64,000 nt of DNA from an uncultured Pseudoteredinibacter sp. (GTDB taxonomy: Bacteria; Pseudomonadota; Gammaproteobacteria; Pseudomonadales; Cellvibrionaceae). Position 1 is the stretch's first letter; each line of letters begins with the position of its first letter. A program made the position numbers and the translations under genes. Shown here one piece after another: positions 18,056 through 26,362 of this stretch. Where the stretch lies: NCBI RefSeq assembly GCF_947500695.1, contig NZ_CANMSS010000006.1:1-64000 (forward strand), read 5' to 3'. The notes under the pieces were generated by a model that was given only the letters and a program-made list of their open reading frames with translations, had not been told where the DNA came from and did not search any database.

Positions 18056-19942
18056 ATGAATAAACCTGTGCTGAATTCTATTGCCGAAGTCCAAGCCTAT
18101 GAGCAGACAGCAATCGAAGAACGATTCAATTTAAACACCAATGTTTACCAAGCTCTTTTAAGCAAGGCTGCCGAGCACCCCGAACGAGAAGCCTTTATTT
18201 ATCTACCTGACATCGATATCCCCACAAAGCAATGCACCGTAAGCTACGGTGAATTCGCCAAGCAGCTCAATCAAACGGCACATTTTTATCAATCTTTAGG
18301 CCTTCAATCTGAAGAATCAGTGGTCTTACTGCTTCCTCTGTTAGCTGACAGCCAAGCCCTGCTTTGGGCAGCCGAAGCAGCGGGCCGTGCTTGCTCTATT
18401 AATGGTTTTCTAGAAGCCCACCATATCGCTAACATCATTAAAGCCAGTAAAGCACGCATCGTGGTCTGCCCTGGCCCCAGTTATCAGGATGGTATTTGGG
18501 AAAAACTGGAATCTATTCGCCCCGAACTGAGTGACGATATTGTCTTTGTCACTCTCGGCGACGACAAAGGCGATTACCAATATCCACAGGCTATCGCCGA
18601 TATGCCAACAAACCCGATTGAGCGAGATATTGCCCCCCAAGATATTGCCGCCTACTTTCACACAGGTGGCACGACAGGTGAACCTAAACTCGCCATGCAC
18701 AGCCACTTTAATCACCTTGCGCAAGCCTATACCGTTGATACCCTGTTAGCTAATGGACGCGAGCATAGTCGTGTTGCCTTAGGCATGCCCATTTTTCATG
18801 TGCTGGGTGCACTCATCGTAAGCCTTCGCAACCTGTTAGTGGGTAATACCATTTGCATGTTCCATCACATGGGTTTTCGACATAAAAAGGCGACAGAGAA
18901 TTTCTGGCAAATTATCGAGGCGATGAAAATCAATGACGTCAATGCTGTGCCCACTATTTACTCGGCCCTAGTCGATCTACCGGTCGGTGACAGAGATATT
19001 AGCAGTTTGCAACGGATGTACACCGGTGCATCTCCAGGCTCCTTGGATCAGTCTTTAAAAATTAAGGAAATGTGTGGCCAAATGCCCCTCAATGGTTTTG
19101 GCATGACTGAAATGTGCGGCGTGGTTTCCTGCTACCCGAATCAGGATATTGTCGACGGTTACGCTGCGGGCTTAAGAGTGCCCTATATGGAAGTGAAAAC
19201 CATCGAGGTGGACGACGAATATAATTATATTCGAGATTGCAATAACGGTGAGTCTGGCCTATTAGTATTCGCTGGGCCTACCGTGATGCAAGGCTATCTG
19301 AATCAAAGTCATAACAGTTCCAGCTTCATCAAAAATATGCCCGATGGTAGAAAGTGGTTAAACTCAGGTGATCTCGGCCATGTTGATAAAAAAGGCTTAT
19401 TTTGGATTAATGGGCGCGCCAAGGATTTGATTATCCGAGGCGGGCATAATATCGACCCGATCATTATTGAAGATGCATTTTACACTCATGATTCTGTAGA
19501 AACCGCTGCTGCAGTTGCGCAACCCGATGCTTACACCATCGAGATGCCTGCCGCTTATGTATGCCTGAAGCCTAGCCACAACGTTAACGTAGAAGAACTA
19601 CTTGAACACGCCCAAAAGAATATTCCCGAGCGCGCGGCTATCCCCAAAAATATTCATATCATTGACGAGATGCCAGTAACGGCGGTGGGTAAAATTTTTA
19701 AACCGGCCTTGATGTGCCACTCAATTGAGTACGTTTATCAACATCAAATTCAGCTATTACTTAAAAAGGAAAATATCAGCGACATCAGTGCTGAAGTTAA
19801 AGCTTATTGTGATAAAAACAAGGGCACCTATGCGGAGCTCCATGTTCGATGCTGCGAAGCGGACCAGGCACAAGCCGAAACTTTAATTCGCCAGGCCTTA
19901 AATAAACAACCGATTGCCTACACCCTTTTATTTACGAAGTAA
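18056..19942 (+). CDS. AMP-dependent acyl-CoA synthetase
   Basis: This 628-residue ANL-superfamily ligase activates a carboxylic acid as its CoA thioester via an acyl-adenylate. It has the P-loop YFHTGGTTGEPKLAMHSH (about 202-219), NGFGMTEMCG, NSGDLGHVDKKGLFWINGRAKDLIIRGG cut across the hinge, and the C-terminal lysine motif MPVTAVGKIFKPAL. The substrate (fatty, alicyclic or aromatic acid) is not determinable from these motifs. It stands alone on the plus strand behind an 18-base palindrome and is followed by a TonB receptor gene, which may help import the same class of substrate. A hairpin lies after the stop. Confidence 0.88.
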   Translation: MNKPVLNSIAEVQAYEQTAIEERFNLNTNVYQALLSKAAEHPEREAFIYLPDIDIPTKQCTVSYGEFAKQLNQTAHFYQSLGLQSEESVVLLLPLLADSQALLWAAEAAGRACSINGFLEAHHIANIIKASKARIVVCPGPSYQDGIWEKLESIRPELSDDIVFVTLGDDKGDYQYPQAIADMPTNPIERDIAPQDIAAYFHTGGTTGEPKLAMHSHFNHLAQAYTVDTLLANGREHSRVALGMPIFHVLGALIVSLRNLLVGNTICMFHHMGFRHKKATENFWQIIEAMKINDVNAVPTIYSALVDLPVGDRDISSLQRMYTGASPGSLDQSLKIKEMCGQMPLNGFGMTEMCGVVSCYPNQDIVDGYAAGLRVPYMEVKTIEVDDEYNYIRDCNNGESGLLVFAGPTVMQGYLNQSHNSSSFIKNMPDGRKWLNSGDLGHVDKKGLFWINGRAKDLIIRGGHNIDPIIIEDAFYTHDSVETAAAVAQPDAYTIEMPAAYVCLKPSHNVNVEELLEHAQKNIPERAAIPKNIHIIDEMPVTAVGKIFKPALMCHSIEYVYQHQIQLLLKKENISDISAEVKAYCDKNKGTYAELHVRCCEADQAQAETLIRQALNKQPIAYTLLFTK

Positions 19943-19988
19943 ACGTGAAATAAAAACGCCTTTACAAACACCAACGTTCAACCACCAG

Positions 19989-20019
19989 GCAGAAAGCAAG
20001 CAACTTGCTTGGTTTCTGC
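19989..20019 (+). terminator. Long hairpin after the acyl-CoA synthetase gene
   Basis: Two 15-base arms (GCAGAAAGCAAGCAA and TTGCTTGGTTTCTGC, one mismatch) are separated by one base, 47 bases past the stop. The tail is only weakly T-rich (TATTTTC), so it is a possible rather than classic terminator. Confidence 0.45.
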
Positions 20020-20078
20020 TATTTTCGCCATATCGCACCCCTTAATGTAAAAATACGTAATAACCCCTATTTTTTCTT

Positions 20079-20096
20079 GACAGCTTGAGAGCTGTC
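20079..20096 (+). promoter_or_regulatory. Inverted repeat overlapping a -35-like TTGACA upstream of TonB receptor
   Basis: GACAGCT-TGAG-AGCTGTC has perfect 7-base arms. Its left arm overlaps TTGACA at 20077-20082, about 85 bases before the receptor start. It could be an operator or a leader hairpin. No convincing -10 at standard spacing was found. Confidence 0.4.
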
Positions 20097-20164
20097 TGAA
20101 AAACTGCATCCTACTTAATAAGTATTTTTACTCACTGATAAAAAAAATAAGCGGAGAGAACACC

Positions 20165-22294
20165 ATGTCACTCAAGACCTCCCCAAGTGCTCTATTCACA
20201 GCGATTTGCCTTAGCACTAGCCTTAGTTCAGCGGCCCTAGCCCAAGGCACTTTGGAAGAAGTTGTGGTTACAGCTCAAAAACGAGAAACCAACCTGCAAG
20301 AAACCCCGATTTCTGTAGCCGCCTTTGATGCTGAGGCGCTATCAAAAGGCAATATTAGTGAAATCGGCGAGATCGCTCAGCGCGCGCCAGGTTTAGCAAT
20401 GGGCCAATTTAATGCCGGTCAGCCACAAATTTATATCCGCGGTATCGGCTCAAATGAAGAAGGCCCGGGTGGCGACTCTTCGGTCGTTGTGTATGTAGAT
20501 GACGTTTATATGGGCCGCGCCTCTGGTGCCAGCATGGAACTGTTCGATCTTGAGCGTGTAGAAGTCTTGCGTGGGCCTCAGGGCACACTATTTGGCAAGA
20601 ACGCCTCAGGTGGCGCCATCAATATCGTTACCAAAATGCCTAGCGACGAGTTTACCGCCAAAGTGCGTGCCGGTGTGGGTAACCTAAGCCAGCGCAGCAT
20701 AGATGCCTACATAAGTGGACCACTAAGCGATAGCGTGGCCGCCAGCTTTTCTATTTCGGATATAGAACGTGACGGTCATATTGAAAATGTTGTCACAGGT
20801 AACGATCTTTCCAATAAAAACACCACCGCTGTTCGCGGGCGATTACGCTGGGATATCAACGATCAAGCCAATATCGTTTTTTCAGCTGACTACTCCAATG
20901 ATTTTGGTAATGGTGTAGGCCGTAAGCCACGCGGTTTAACCACTACTCGCCTAGCCAATACCTCACCGTTTGACCAAACCGTTGGCGATCACTACAAAGT
21001 TGCCATTGATGAAGACGGCAAACAAGATCGTGAACTCTGGGGCGGCAGCGTACGCTTTAATTGGAGCAATGACGACGTAGACTTCCTTTCGATCTCCTCA
21101 TATCGCAACAACAACTGGGCAGAAGATACTGAGATCGTCGGCGCGCAAAATATTCCAGAAGCGCTACTGGTTTTGTTTAATGATGTCGTTGAAGACGGTG
21201 ATCAGTTCAGTCAAGAATTCCGTCTTTCTGGCTCTAGTGAAAATATCAATCACTGGGTAATTGGCGCATTTTATTCTAATGAGCAAACCAATCGCGTCGA
21301 AGAATTCCAGGTTAGACGTCTACCTGTTGATTACACCGAAGTAGAAGCCGATGTAACCAGTTACGCTATATTTGGTGAGCTGAACTACCAATTACAAGAC
21401 AACTTAGACTTAACCTTAGGCGCACGTTTTTCTCGTGATGAAAAAGATATTCGAGCGATCGGGCGAGGCATTATTTTGGTTAACGAAGACTTCGATGTTA
21501 GCGCTGGCGACAGCTGGTCGGAACCGACCTACAAGGCTGTACTGTCTTACCATGTGAATGACTCCGCGATGATCTATGGTTCTGTTGCTACAGGCTATAA
21601 GAGTGGCGGCTACCAAGGTCAGCCAGACAGCCCACAAATCGCCACCACAGCGTTTAATCCTGAAAAAGCTTTGTCTTATGAAGTGGGCGTAAAAGCCGAT
21701 TTACTGGATGACACCTTGCGAGCCAACGTATCCATCTTCCATTCGGGTTTTGAAGATTACCAAGAGTTATTAACCCTAGACGTTGATGGCTTACCAGTAT
21801 CCGTTACCCAAAATGCCGCTGAAGTTACTTCGAAGGGCATCGAGTTTGATCTAACCTGGATTCCAGTCGAGAACCTCACTCTGACAGCCAGCGGTGCCTA
21901 TATTGAATCGACTTATGATGACTACATTCAAGATAGCAGCGTAATCGGTAACTACACTCGTAACGCTCCTAAAAAATCCTACGCCTTAGCCGCCGCTTAT
22001 GAAGTGCCATTAGGCGATGTATCCAGCTTGGAATTCCGTGCTGATTATCGACATAAAGACGAAGCCTTTCAGGATCCACAGAATACGCCTTATGCATCAA
22101 TCCCGGCTTACGACTTAATTGACGGAAGCGTAATCTACAATGTTGACGATAGCTTGAGCTTCACACTATGGGGCAAAAACTTGGCCGACGAAGAGTACCT
22201 AGTGCATTCATTCGCTTTTGGTAGCATCCTTACTGCGCCTTCCATTAGCGGTATGCCACGTACCTACGGCTTATCGGTCACTAAAAACTTTTAA
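20165..22294 (+). CDS. TonB-dependent outer membrane receptor
   Basis: This 709-residue receptor has a signal peptide (cut near SAALAQG), a TonB box EEVVVTAQ, and a plug domain (PQIYIRGIGSNEEGPGGDSS, VYVDDVYMGRASG, LERVEVLRGPQGTLFGKNASGGAINIV). A 22-strand-type barrel follows, ending in the aromatic residue of VTKNF. It is of the OMR type, abundant in marine and sphingomonad genomes, whose members import iron chelates or organic substrates. It lacks a Fur box and lies next to an acyl-CoA synthetase, so import of an organic compound is an alternative to iron uptake; this is inference. A strong terminator follows. Confidence 0.93.
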   Translation: MSLKTSPSALFTAICLSTSLSSAALAQGTLEEVVVTAQKRETNLQETPISVAAFDAEALSKGNISEIGEIAQRAPGLAMGQFNAGQPQIYIRGIGSNEEGPGGDSSVVVYVDDVYMGRASGASMELFDLERVEVLRGPQGTLFGKNASGGAINIVTKMPSDEFTAKVRAGVGNLSQRSIDAYISGPLSDSVAASFSISDIERDGHIENVVTGNDLSNKNTTAVRGRLRWDINDQANIVFSADYSNDFGNGVGRKPRGLTTTRLANTSPFDQTVGDHYKVAIDEDGKQDRELWGGSVRFNWSNDDVDFLSISSYRNNNWAEDTEIVGAQNIPEALLVLFNDVVEDGDQFSQEFRLSGSSENINHWVIGAFYSNEQTNRVEEFQVRRLPVDYTEVEADVTSYAIFGELNYQLQDNLDLTLGARFSRDEKDIRAIGRGIILVNEDFDVSAGDSWSEPTYKAVLSYHVNDSAMIYGSVATGYKSGGYQGQPDSPQIATTAFNPEKALSYEVGVKADLLDDTLRANVSIFHSGFEDYQELLTLDVDGLPVSVTQNAAEVTSKGIEFDLTWIPVENLTLTASGAYIESTYDDYIQDSSVIGNYTRNAPKKSYALAAAYEVPLGDVSSLEFRADYRHKDEAFQDPQNTPYASIPAYDLIDGSVIYNVDDSLSFTLWGKNLADEEYLVHSFAFGSILTAPSISGMPRTYGLSVTKNF

Positions 22295-22349
22295 TCGTTA
22301 GTCCTCGCATCCTGTATGCAACTGGGCGTATCGCGGCGCCCACTTTTAG

Positions 22350-22372
22350 GCGCCCTATCGGGCGCTTTTTTT
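22350..22372 (+). terminator. Rho-independent terminator of TonB receptor gene
   Basis: GCGCCC-TATC-GGGCGC is followed by seven T residues. Confidence 0.85.
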
Positions 22373-22405
22373 GTTTTTGCCGAGTTGCTATTTATGCCCA
22401 GTCAA

Positions 22406-23782
22406 TCATATAAAACTGGCAATCCCAATAACCGACAAGGTAGCGATAATAGGTATAACTACCGTAATCACCGCAATATCTTTGTATACCTGCTTATGGT
22501 TCAAGCCGGTAATGGTCAACATCGCCACCACAGCACCGCTATGTGGTAGGGAATCCAAGCCGCCACTGGCCATGGCTGCTAAACGATGCAAGGTGCCCGC
22601 ATCAAAGCCCATGGCTAAGAAATGTGGCGCCATGGTTTCCATAAATATCTGTAAGCCTCCTGAAGCCGACCCCACAATTCCCGACATCAAACTGATCGAG
22701 AAAAACATCGACAGCATTGGCGGCAATGAGGAATTGAGCATTAACTCAGAGAATTGATTAAAACCTACTGTGCTGGTAACCACGCCACCAAAGCCAATGA
22801 CTGCCGCCGTATTAATCAGCGGCATAATGGAATCTTCAGCACCAGCACCTAGTAACTGCAAAGATCTATTACGAACATTGGAAAACAGCAAAAGGGTTAC
22901 CACGCTCCCCACCGCAAGGGATATGCTCGGCCACAGAACCGCTTGCTTGCTGGCAAATTGCAGCCATAGAGCAAACAGGGTTTCACCCTGCAAGAGGTCT
23001 TGCCCCGCCAAGCTTAAGCAGAGCCTTGGCGATACAATCAAGCCCAGCACCACCACCATCGGAATTAAGGCTTTTTGCCAGGAAGCCGAAACCAATGCTC
23101 CGCTAGCCTGTATTTGCTTATCGCGCTCATTGGGCTCAAAAACTTCTCCCTTGCTTTGGGCAATTACCCTTTCACGCTTTAGGTACCACATACCTAAAGC
23201 AAACATCATTAAGCCGCCCAGCAGACCATAGACAGCACCAGCATAAAGATCCGTTCCCAGTGCCAGTGATGGGATAACATTGTGAATAGAAGGAGTACCA
23301 GGCAAGGCCGTCAGAGTAAAGGTGCCACTACCCAATGCCAAAGCAGCACAAAATAGCCGCTTGGGAAGATTAGACTCTTCCAGAAGTTTTAAACCTAAAG
23401 GGTACATGGTGAATATCACTACAAAAACCACCACACCGCCATAGGTTAGCAAAGCACAAGCTAACACCGTGATCCACAGGGCTCTTTGTGCCCCCAAGCA
23501 ACGGCTCAAGCTCAACGCAATCGCTGAAGCGGCGCCACTCTCGCCCATGACTCGGCCAAACATTGCACCACAAGCAAATAGCAAAAAGAATTTGCCGGCA
23601 AAGGTAAAAGCACCCAATTTTCCGAGCGGATAAAAGACCGTAAAACTTTCCGCAACGGGTAGCTGATTACTCAGCACCACCATTAGAGAACAGATGAGTG
23701 AAGCCAAAATAATATTCACTCCACGCAGTGCTAGGTAAATGAGTAAGGCCACACTGGCGATTAAACCGATATAGGCGAGCAT
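22406..23782 (-). CDS. GntP-family permease
   Basis: This 458-residue, very hydrophobic protein has about twelve predicted membrane helices. It has the GntP/gluconate-type features LLFACGAMFGRVMGESGAA, TYGGVVVFVVIFTMYPLG and TLTALPGTPSIHNVIPS. Family members carry gluconate, other sugar acids, or ketone-body type acids such as 3-hydroxybutyrate; the substrate here is unknown. It is convergent with the TonB receptor and lies downstream of a FixL/FixJ-like pair on the same strand with 207 bases between, containing an AATGA-N6-TCATT inverted repeat. That layout suggests control by that pair. Confidence 0.88.
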   Translation of the reverse strand: MLAYIGLIASVALLIYLALRGVNIILASLICSLMVVLSNQLPVAESFTVFYPLGKLGAFTFAGKFFLLFACGAMFGRVMGESGAASAIALSLSRCLGAQRALWITVLACALLTYGGVVVFVVIFTMYPLGLKLLEESNLPKRLFCAALALGSGTFTLTALPGTPSIHNVIPSLALGTDLYAGAVYGLLGGLMMFALGMWYLKRERVIAQSKGEVFEPNERDKQIQASGALVSASWQKALIPMVVVLGLIVSPRLCLSLAGQDLLQGETLFALWLQFASKQAVLWPSISLAVGSVVTLLLFSNVRNRSLQLLGAGAEDSIMPLINTAAVIGFGGVVTSTVGFNQFSELMLNSSLPPMLSMFFSISLMSGIVGSASGGLQIFMETMAPHFLAMGFDAGTLHRLAAMASGGLDSLPHSGAVVAMLTITGLNHKQVYKDIAVITVVIPIIATLSVIGIASFI

Positions 23783-23882
23783 ATGAACATCCTGCTTAGT
23801 GTTAGATTGCTATGATCGTATAGGCAAAGGAATATTGCCCCAGTAAATGATCAAGTTCTGAATACTTTACGCCACTGCTAGA

Positions 23883-23898
23883 AATGACAATTTTCATT
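23883..23898 (-). promoter_or_regulatory. Inverted repeat upstream of GntP-type permease
   Basis: AATGA-CAATTT-TCATT lies about 100 bases upstream of the permease start. It is a candidate binding site for the FixJ-like regulator encoded next door; no known consensus was matched. Confidence 0.35.
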
Positions 23899-23989
23899 CA
23901 GAAATCACATCTATTACTTTGTAGAAAGTCGTCCCAATACGGGCATGCAGCTATAACAAAGGGGATGGGTAGCTACTAGCTAAAGTGCT

Positions 23990-24601
23990 CTATAGCAAGC
24001 TAGCAGTCTGAAGCTGCTCATGAACTTGGCTTAACTCAACCGCGTTTTTAACTTCCATTTTCTTTAACACACGCAAACGATGTATTTCTAGGGTGCGTAC
24101 ACTGATGCCTAAATCTTCAGCCATTTCCTTATTGGATTTGCCCTGTACAATCAACTTGTAAACGTCACGCTCACGACCGCTTAAGCTATGCCAAAGCGCA
24201 TTATATTGAGATTTTCTCTTTAGCAGTTTTTCTTCTTGACGTGCAAACTTCATAGCTCGTTTAATCTTTTTGATCAGCTCTTCACCATTAAATGGCTTCT
24301 CTATAAAATCTAAGGCGCCGTTTTGCATAGCTTTTACAGCTAAAGGCACATCACCGTGCCCGGTTAAAACAATAACTGGTAAAGCCAACTCCTTTTGCTG
24401 CAGCTTAGCCTGAAGATCTAAACCACTAATACCACCCATTCTGATATCCAGTAGCAAGCAGCCGGTGCCACCATCATAGCTTTCTAGGAACTCTTCAGCG
24501 CTCGCAAACTCTTGGCTTGGGATATCTACACCATTTAACAACCAAACCAAAGACTCTCTAAACCCTTTATCATCATCAACAATATAGGCATTTGTCGCCA
24601 T
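23990..24601 (-). CDS. FixJ/TodT-type response regulator
   Basis: This 203-residue protein has an N-terminal receiver domain (YIVDDDKGFRESL, phospho-acceptor in LLLDIRMGGISGLDL near residue 54, conserved TGHGDVPLAVKAMQ and EKPF). A C-terminal LuxR-type helix-turn-helix follows (LSGRERDVYKLIVQGKSNKEMAEDLGISVRTLEIHRLRVLKKM). Such regulators bind DNA when phosphorylated by a partner kinase. The partner gene ends 4 bases upstream of its start, so the two are cotranscribed, and the permease gene follows. Confidence 0.93.
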   Translation of the reverse strand: MATNAYIVDDDKGFRESLVWLLNGVDIPSQEFASAEEFLESYDGGTGCLLLDIRMGGISGLDLQAKLQQKELALPVIVLTGHGDVPLAVKAMQNGALDFIEKPFNGEELIKKIKRAMKFARQEEKLLKRKSQYNALWHSLSGRERDVYKLIVQGKSNKEMAEDLGISVRTLEIHRLRVLKKMEVKNAVELSQVHEQLQTASLL

Positions 24602-24605
24602 GAGA

Positions 24606-26132
24606 TTAAACCTTCTCTTCCTGTAGTATTTGTTTGTGCTGCAACGGCACAGCTTGTTTGGGTAAGGTTAAATACAGAGCTGCTCCGGGCAAACCATCAG
24701 CCCGAGACTCCATCCAAACCTGCCCTGAATTTGCCTCTGCAATTGATTTGCACATAGATAAACCAATCCCTAAACCCTGATCCTTGGAGGAATAATAAGC
24801 CTCAAAAACCTGCTCTGTATTGGGTAGCGGAGCTCGACAATTGTCGATCACTGATAAGCGCCACGAGTCACCATCTTCAAGCACTGAGATTGAAAGATTT
24901 TTGATCTTCTGTGTGGATTCTTCCAAGCTCTCACCAGCATTGATTACCAAGTTGGTCAGTAATTGCTCTATCTGGACTTTATCAGCCCGCACCCAAGCCT
25001 GCTCTGCGTAGTCTTCAAACAACTCAATATTACGCTGCTCTAGCTCCGGGTTTAATACCTGCATCAAATTCTGGCAACAATCACCCAAGTTAAAATTTAC
25101 ATCTTGGTAAGAGGTCTTATTTACCAAGCTACGCACTCGCCGAATGACATTTGCCGCTCGCTCGGCCTGTGTCGATATCGCTTGTAAAGCTTGCTCAGAT
25201 ACCTGTTCTTTCTGAGCACCTTTCTTATTTAAGCGAGTTAATGCACCGTGGCAAAAATTAATAATTGCTGCGATCGGCTGGTTTAGCTCATGAGCAATAC
25301 TAGCGCCTAATTCACTAGCCGACATCAAGCGCTGAAATTTAAGCAGCTTTTTACGATGCCCCATCACCTCAGCTTCAGCGCGGCGCTGCTCACTAACATC
25401 TCGAGCAATCATGGAAAAATAGTTTCCATCAATATGATCATGATAAATAAGTTCGTGGATCAACACCTGCTGGTAACCATCAAACCAACTAAAACCTATC
25501 TGCCCTTTCCAGTGCCCCTCCGCGCGTGCCACATCGACAGCTCGACGAAAGGCCTGTCGATCCATACCAGGCAATAGATCGTAAAGCATTCCCACCTCCC
25601 CGCAATCAGCAATGTCAAAATAATGCATGGCCGAACGATTGGCGTAACTTAGCTTATAATCGGGGGAGAAAAATAAGATTAAATCTGAGGATGATTCAAC
25701 CACTTTGACTAAGCGTTGATTTAGCTGCTCAGTACGTACCTGTTGAGAAACATCGCGAGTGACACATAACAGTCCTTGAATTTCCCCGCTTTGTTTATCG
25801 CGTATGGCACGGCGCGCACATTCTACGTAAATATAATGCCCGTTTTTATGACGCATGCGAAAACGCATCGGCATATTCGATTGCACTGGGCCGCGTTGGT
25901 CACAGTTCTTTAAGCACAACTCAACATCATCTGGGTGCCAGAAATCAAAAGTACTCAGCCCAAGCATTTCCTCTTTGCTATAGCCCAACACTTCCGTCAC
26001 AGCCGGGTTAACACTGGTATGTATCCAGTTGTCCCAGGTGTGGGTCGATATCATATCTCGAGAGTACTTAGCGGCAAGCTGGTACTGTTCCAGTTCACTT
26101 AGTACCACGTTAGCCGAGTGACCAGTATTCAT
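24606..26132 (-). CDS. PAS-domain histidine kinase (FixL/TodS-like)
   Basis: This 508-residue soluble kinase has two PAS domains (about 15-140 and 140-255; MRFRMRHKNGHYIYVECARRA is typical), then a dimerisation domain of the FixL/NtrB class with GASIAHELNQPIAAIINF, and an ATPase domain (VQIEQLLTNLVINAGES, GLGIGLSM). No membrane helices are visible, so it senses a cytoplasmic ligand or state. The G1 box reads DNCRAPLP in place of DNGxG, a departure from the usual nucleotide-binding loop. It is cotranscribed with the FixJ-like regulator. The ligand is unknown. Confidence 0.9.
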   Translation of the reverse strand: MNTGHSANVVLSELEQYQLAAKYSRDMISTHTWDNWIHTSVNPAVTEVLGYSKEEMLGLSTFDFWHPDDVELCLKNCDQRGPVQSNMPMRFRMRHKNGHYIYVECARRAIRDKQSGEIQGLLCVTRDVSQQVRTEQLNQRLVKVVESSSDLILFFSPDYKLSYANRSAMHYFDIADCGEVGMLYDLLPGMDRQAFRRAVDVARAEGHWKGQIGFSWFDGYQQVLIHELIYHDHIDGNYFSMIARDVSEQRRAEAEVMGHRKKLLKFQRLMSASELGASIAHELNQPIAAIINFCHGALTRLNKKGAQKEQVSEQALQAISTQAERAANVIRRVRSLVNKTSYQDVNFNLGDCCQNLMQVLNPELEQRNIELFEDYAEQAWVRADKVQIEQLLTNLVINAGESLEESTQKIKNLSISVLEDGDSWRLSVIDNCRAPLPNTEQVFEAYYSSKDQGLGIGLSMCKSIAEANSGQVWMESRADGLPGAALYLTLPKQAVPLQHKQILQEEKV

Positions 26133-26321
26133 ACATTAATCCACGCGCATCGTGTTATAGCCCACCCCAAAGCGGTTGATTTTTGGACAATAAATTTATA
26201 CGTAATTGCACCTAGTACAACATTATCACGCTAAGCCTCCTTCAACCAGCCAGCTAAGTCGCCATATAGCGACTACTAGCTTTGTAAAATTTGTAAATCT
26301 GCTGGCTTTCATTCAACAACG

Positions 26322-26342
26322 TAATGATAATCGATATCATTA
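26322..26342 (+). promoter_or_regulatory. Fur box upstream of TonB receptor
   Basis: Perfect 8-base arms TAATGATA and TATCATTA are separated by five bases, matching the Fur consensus style. It ends 20 bases before the receptor ATG, so iron-bound Fur would block transcription. Confidence 0.75.
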
Positions 26343-26362
26343 CCATTAATAGTGAGAGAGCA

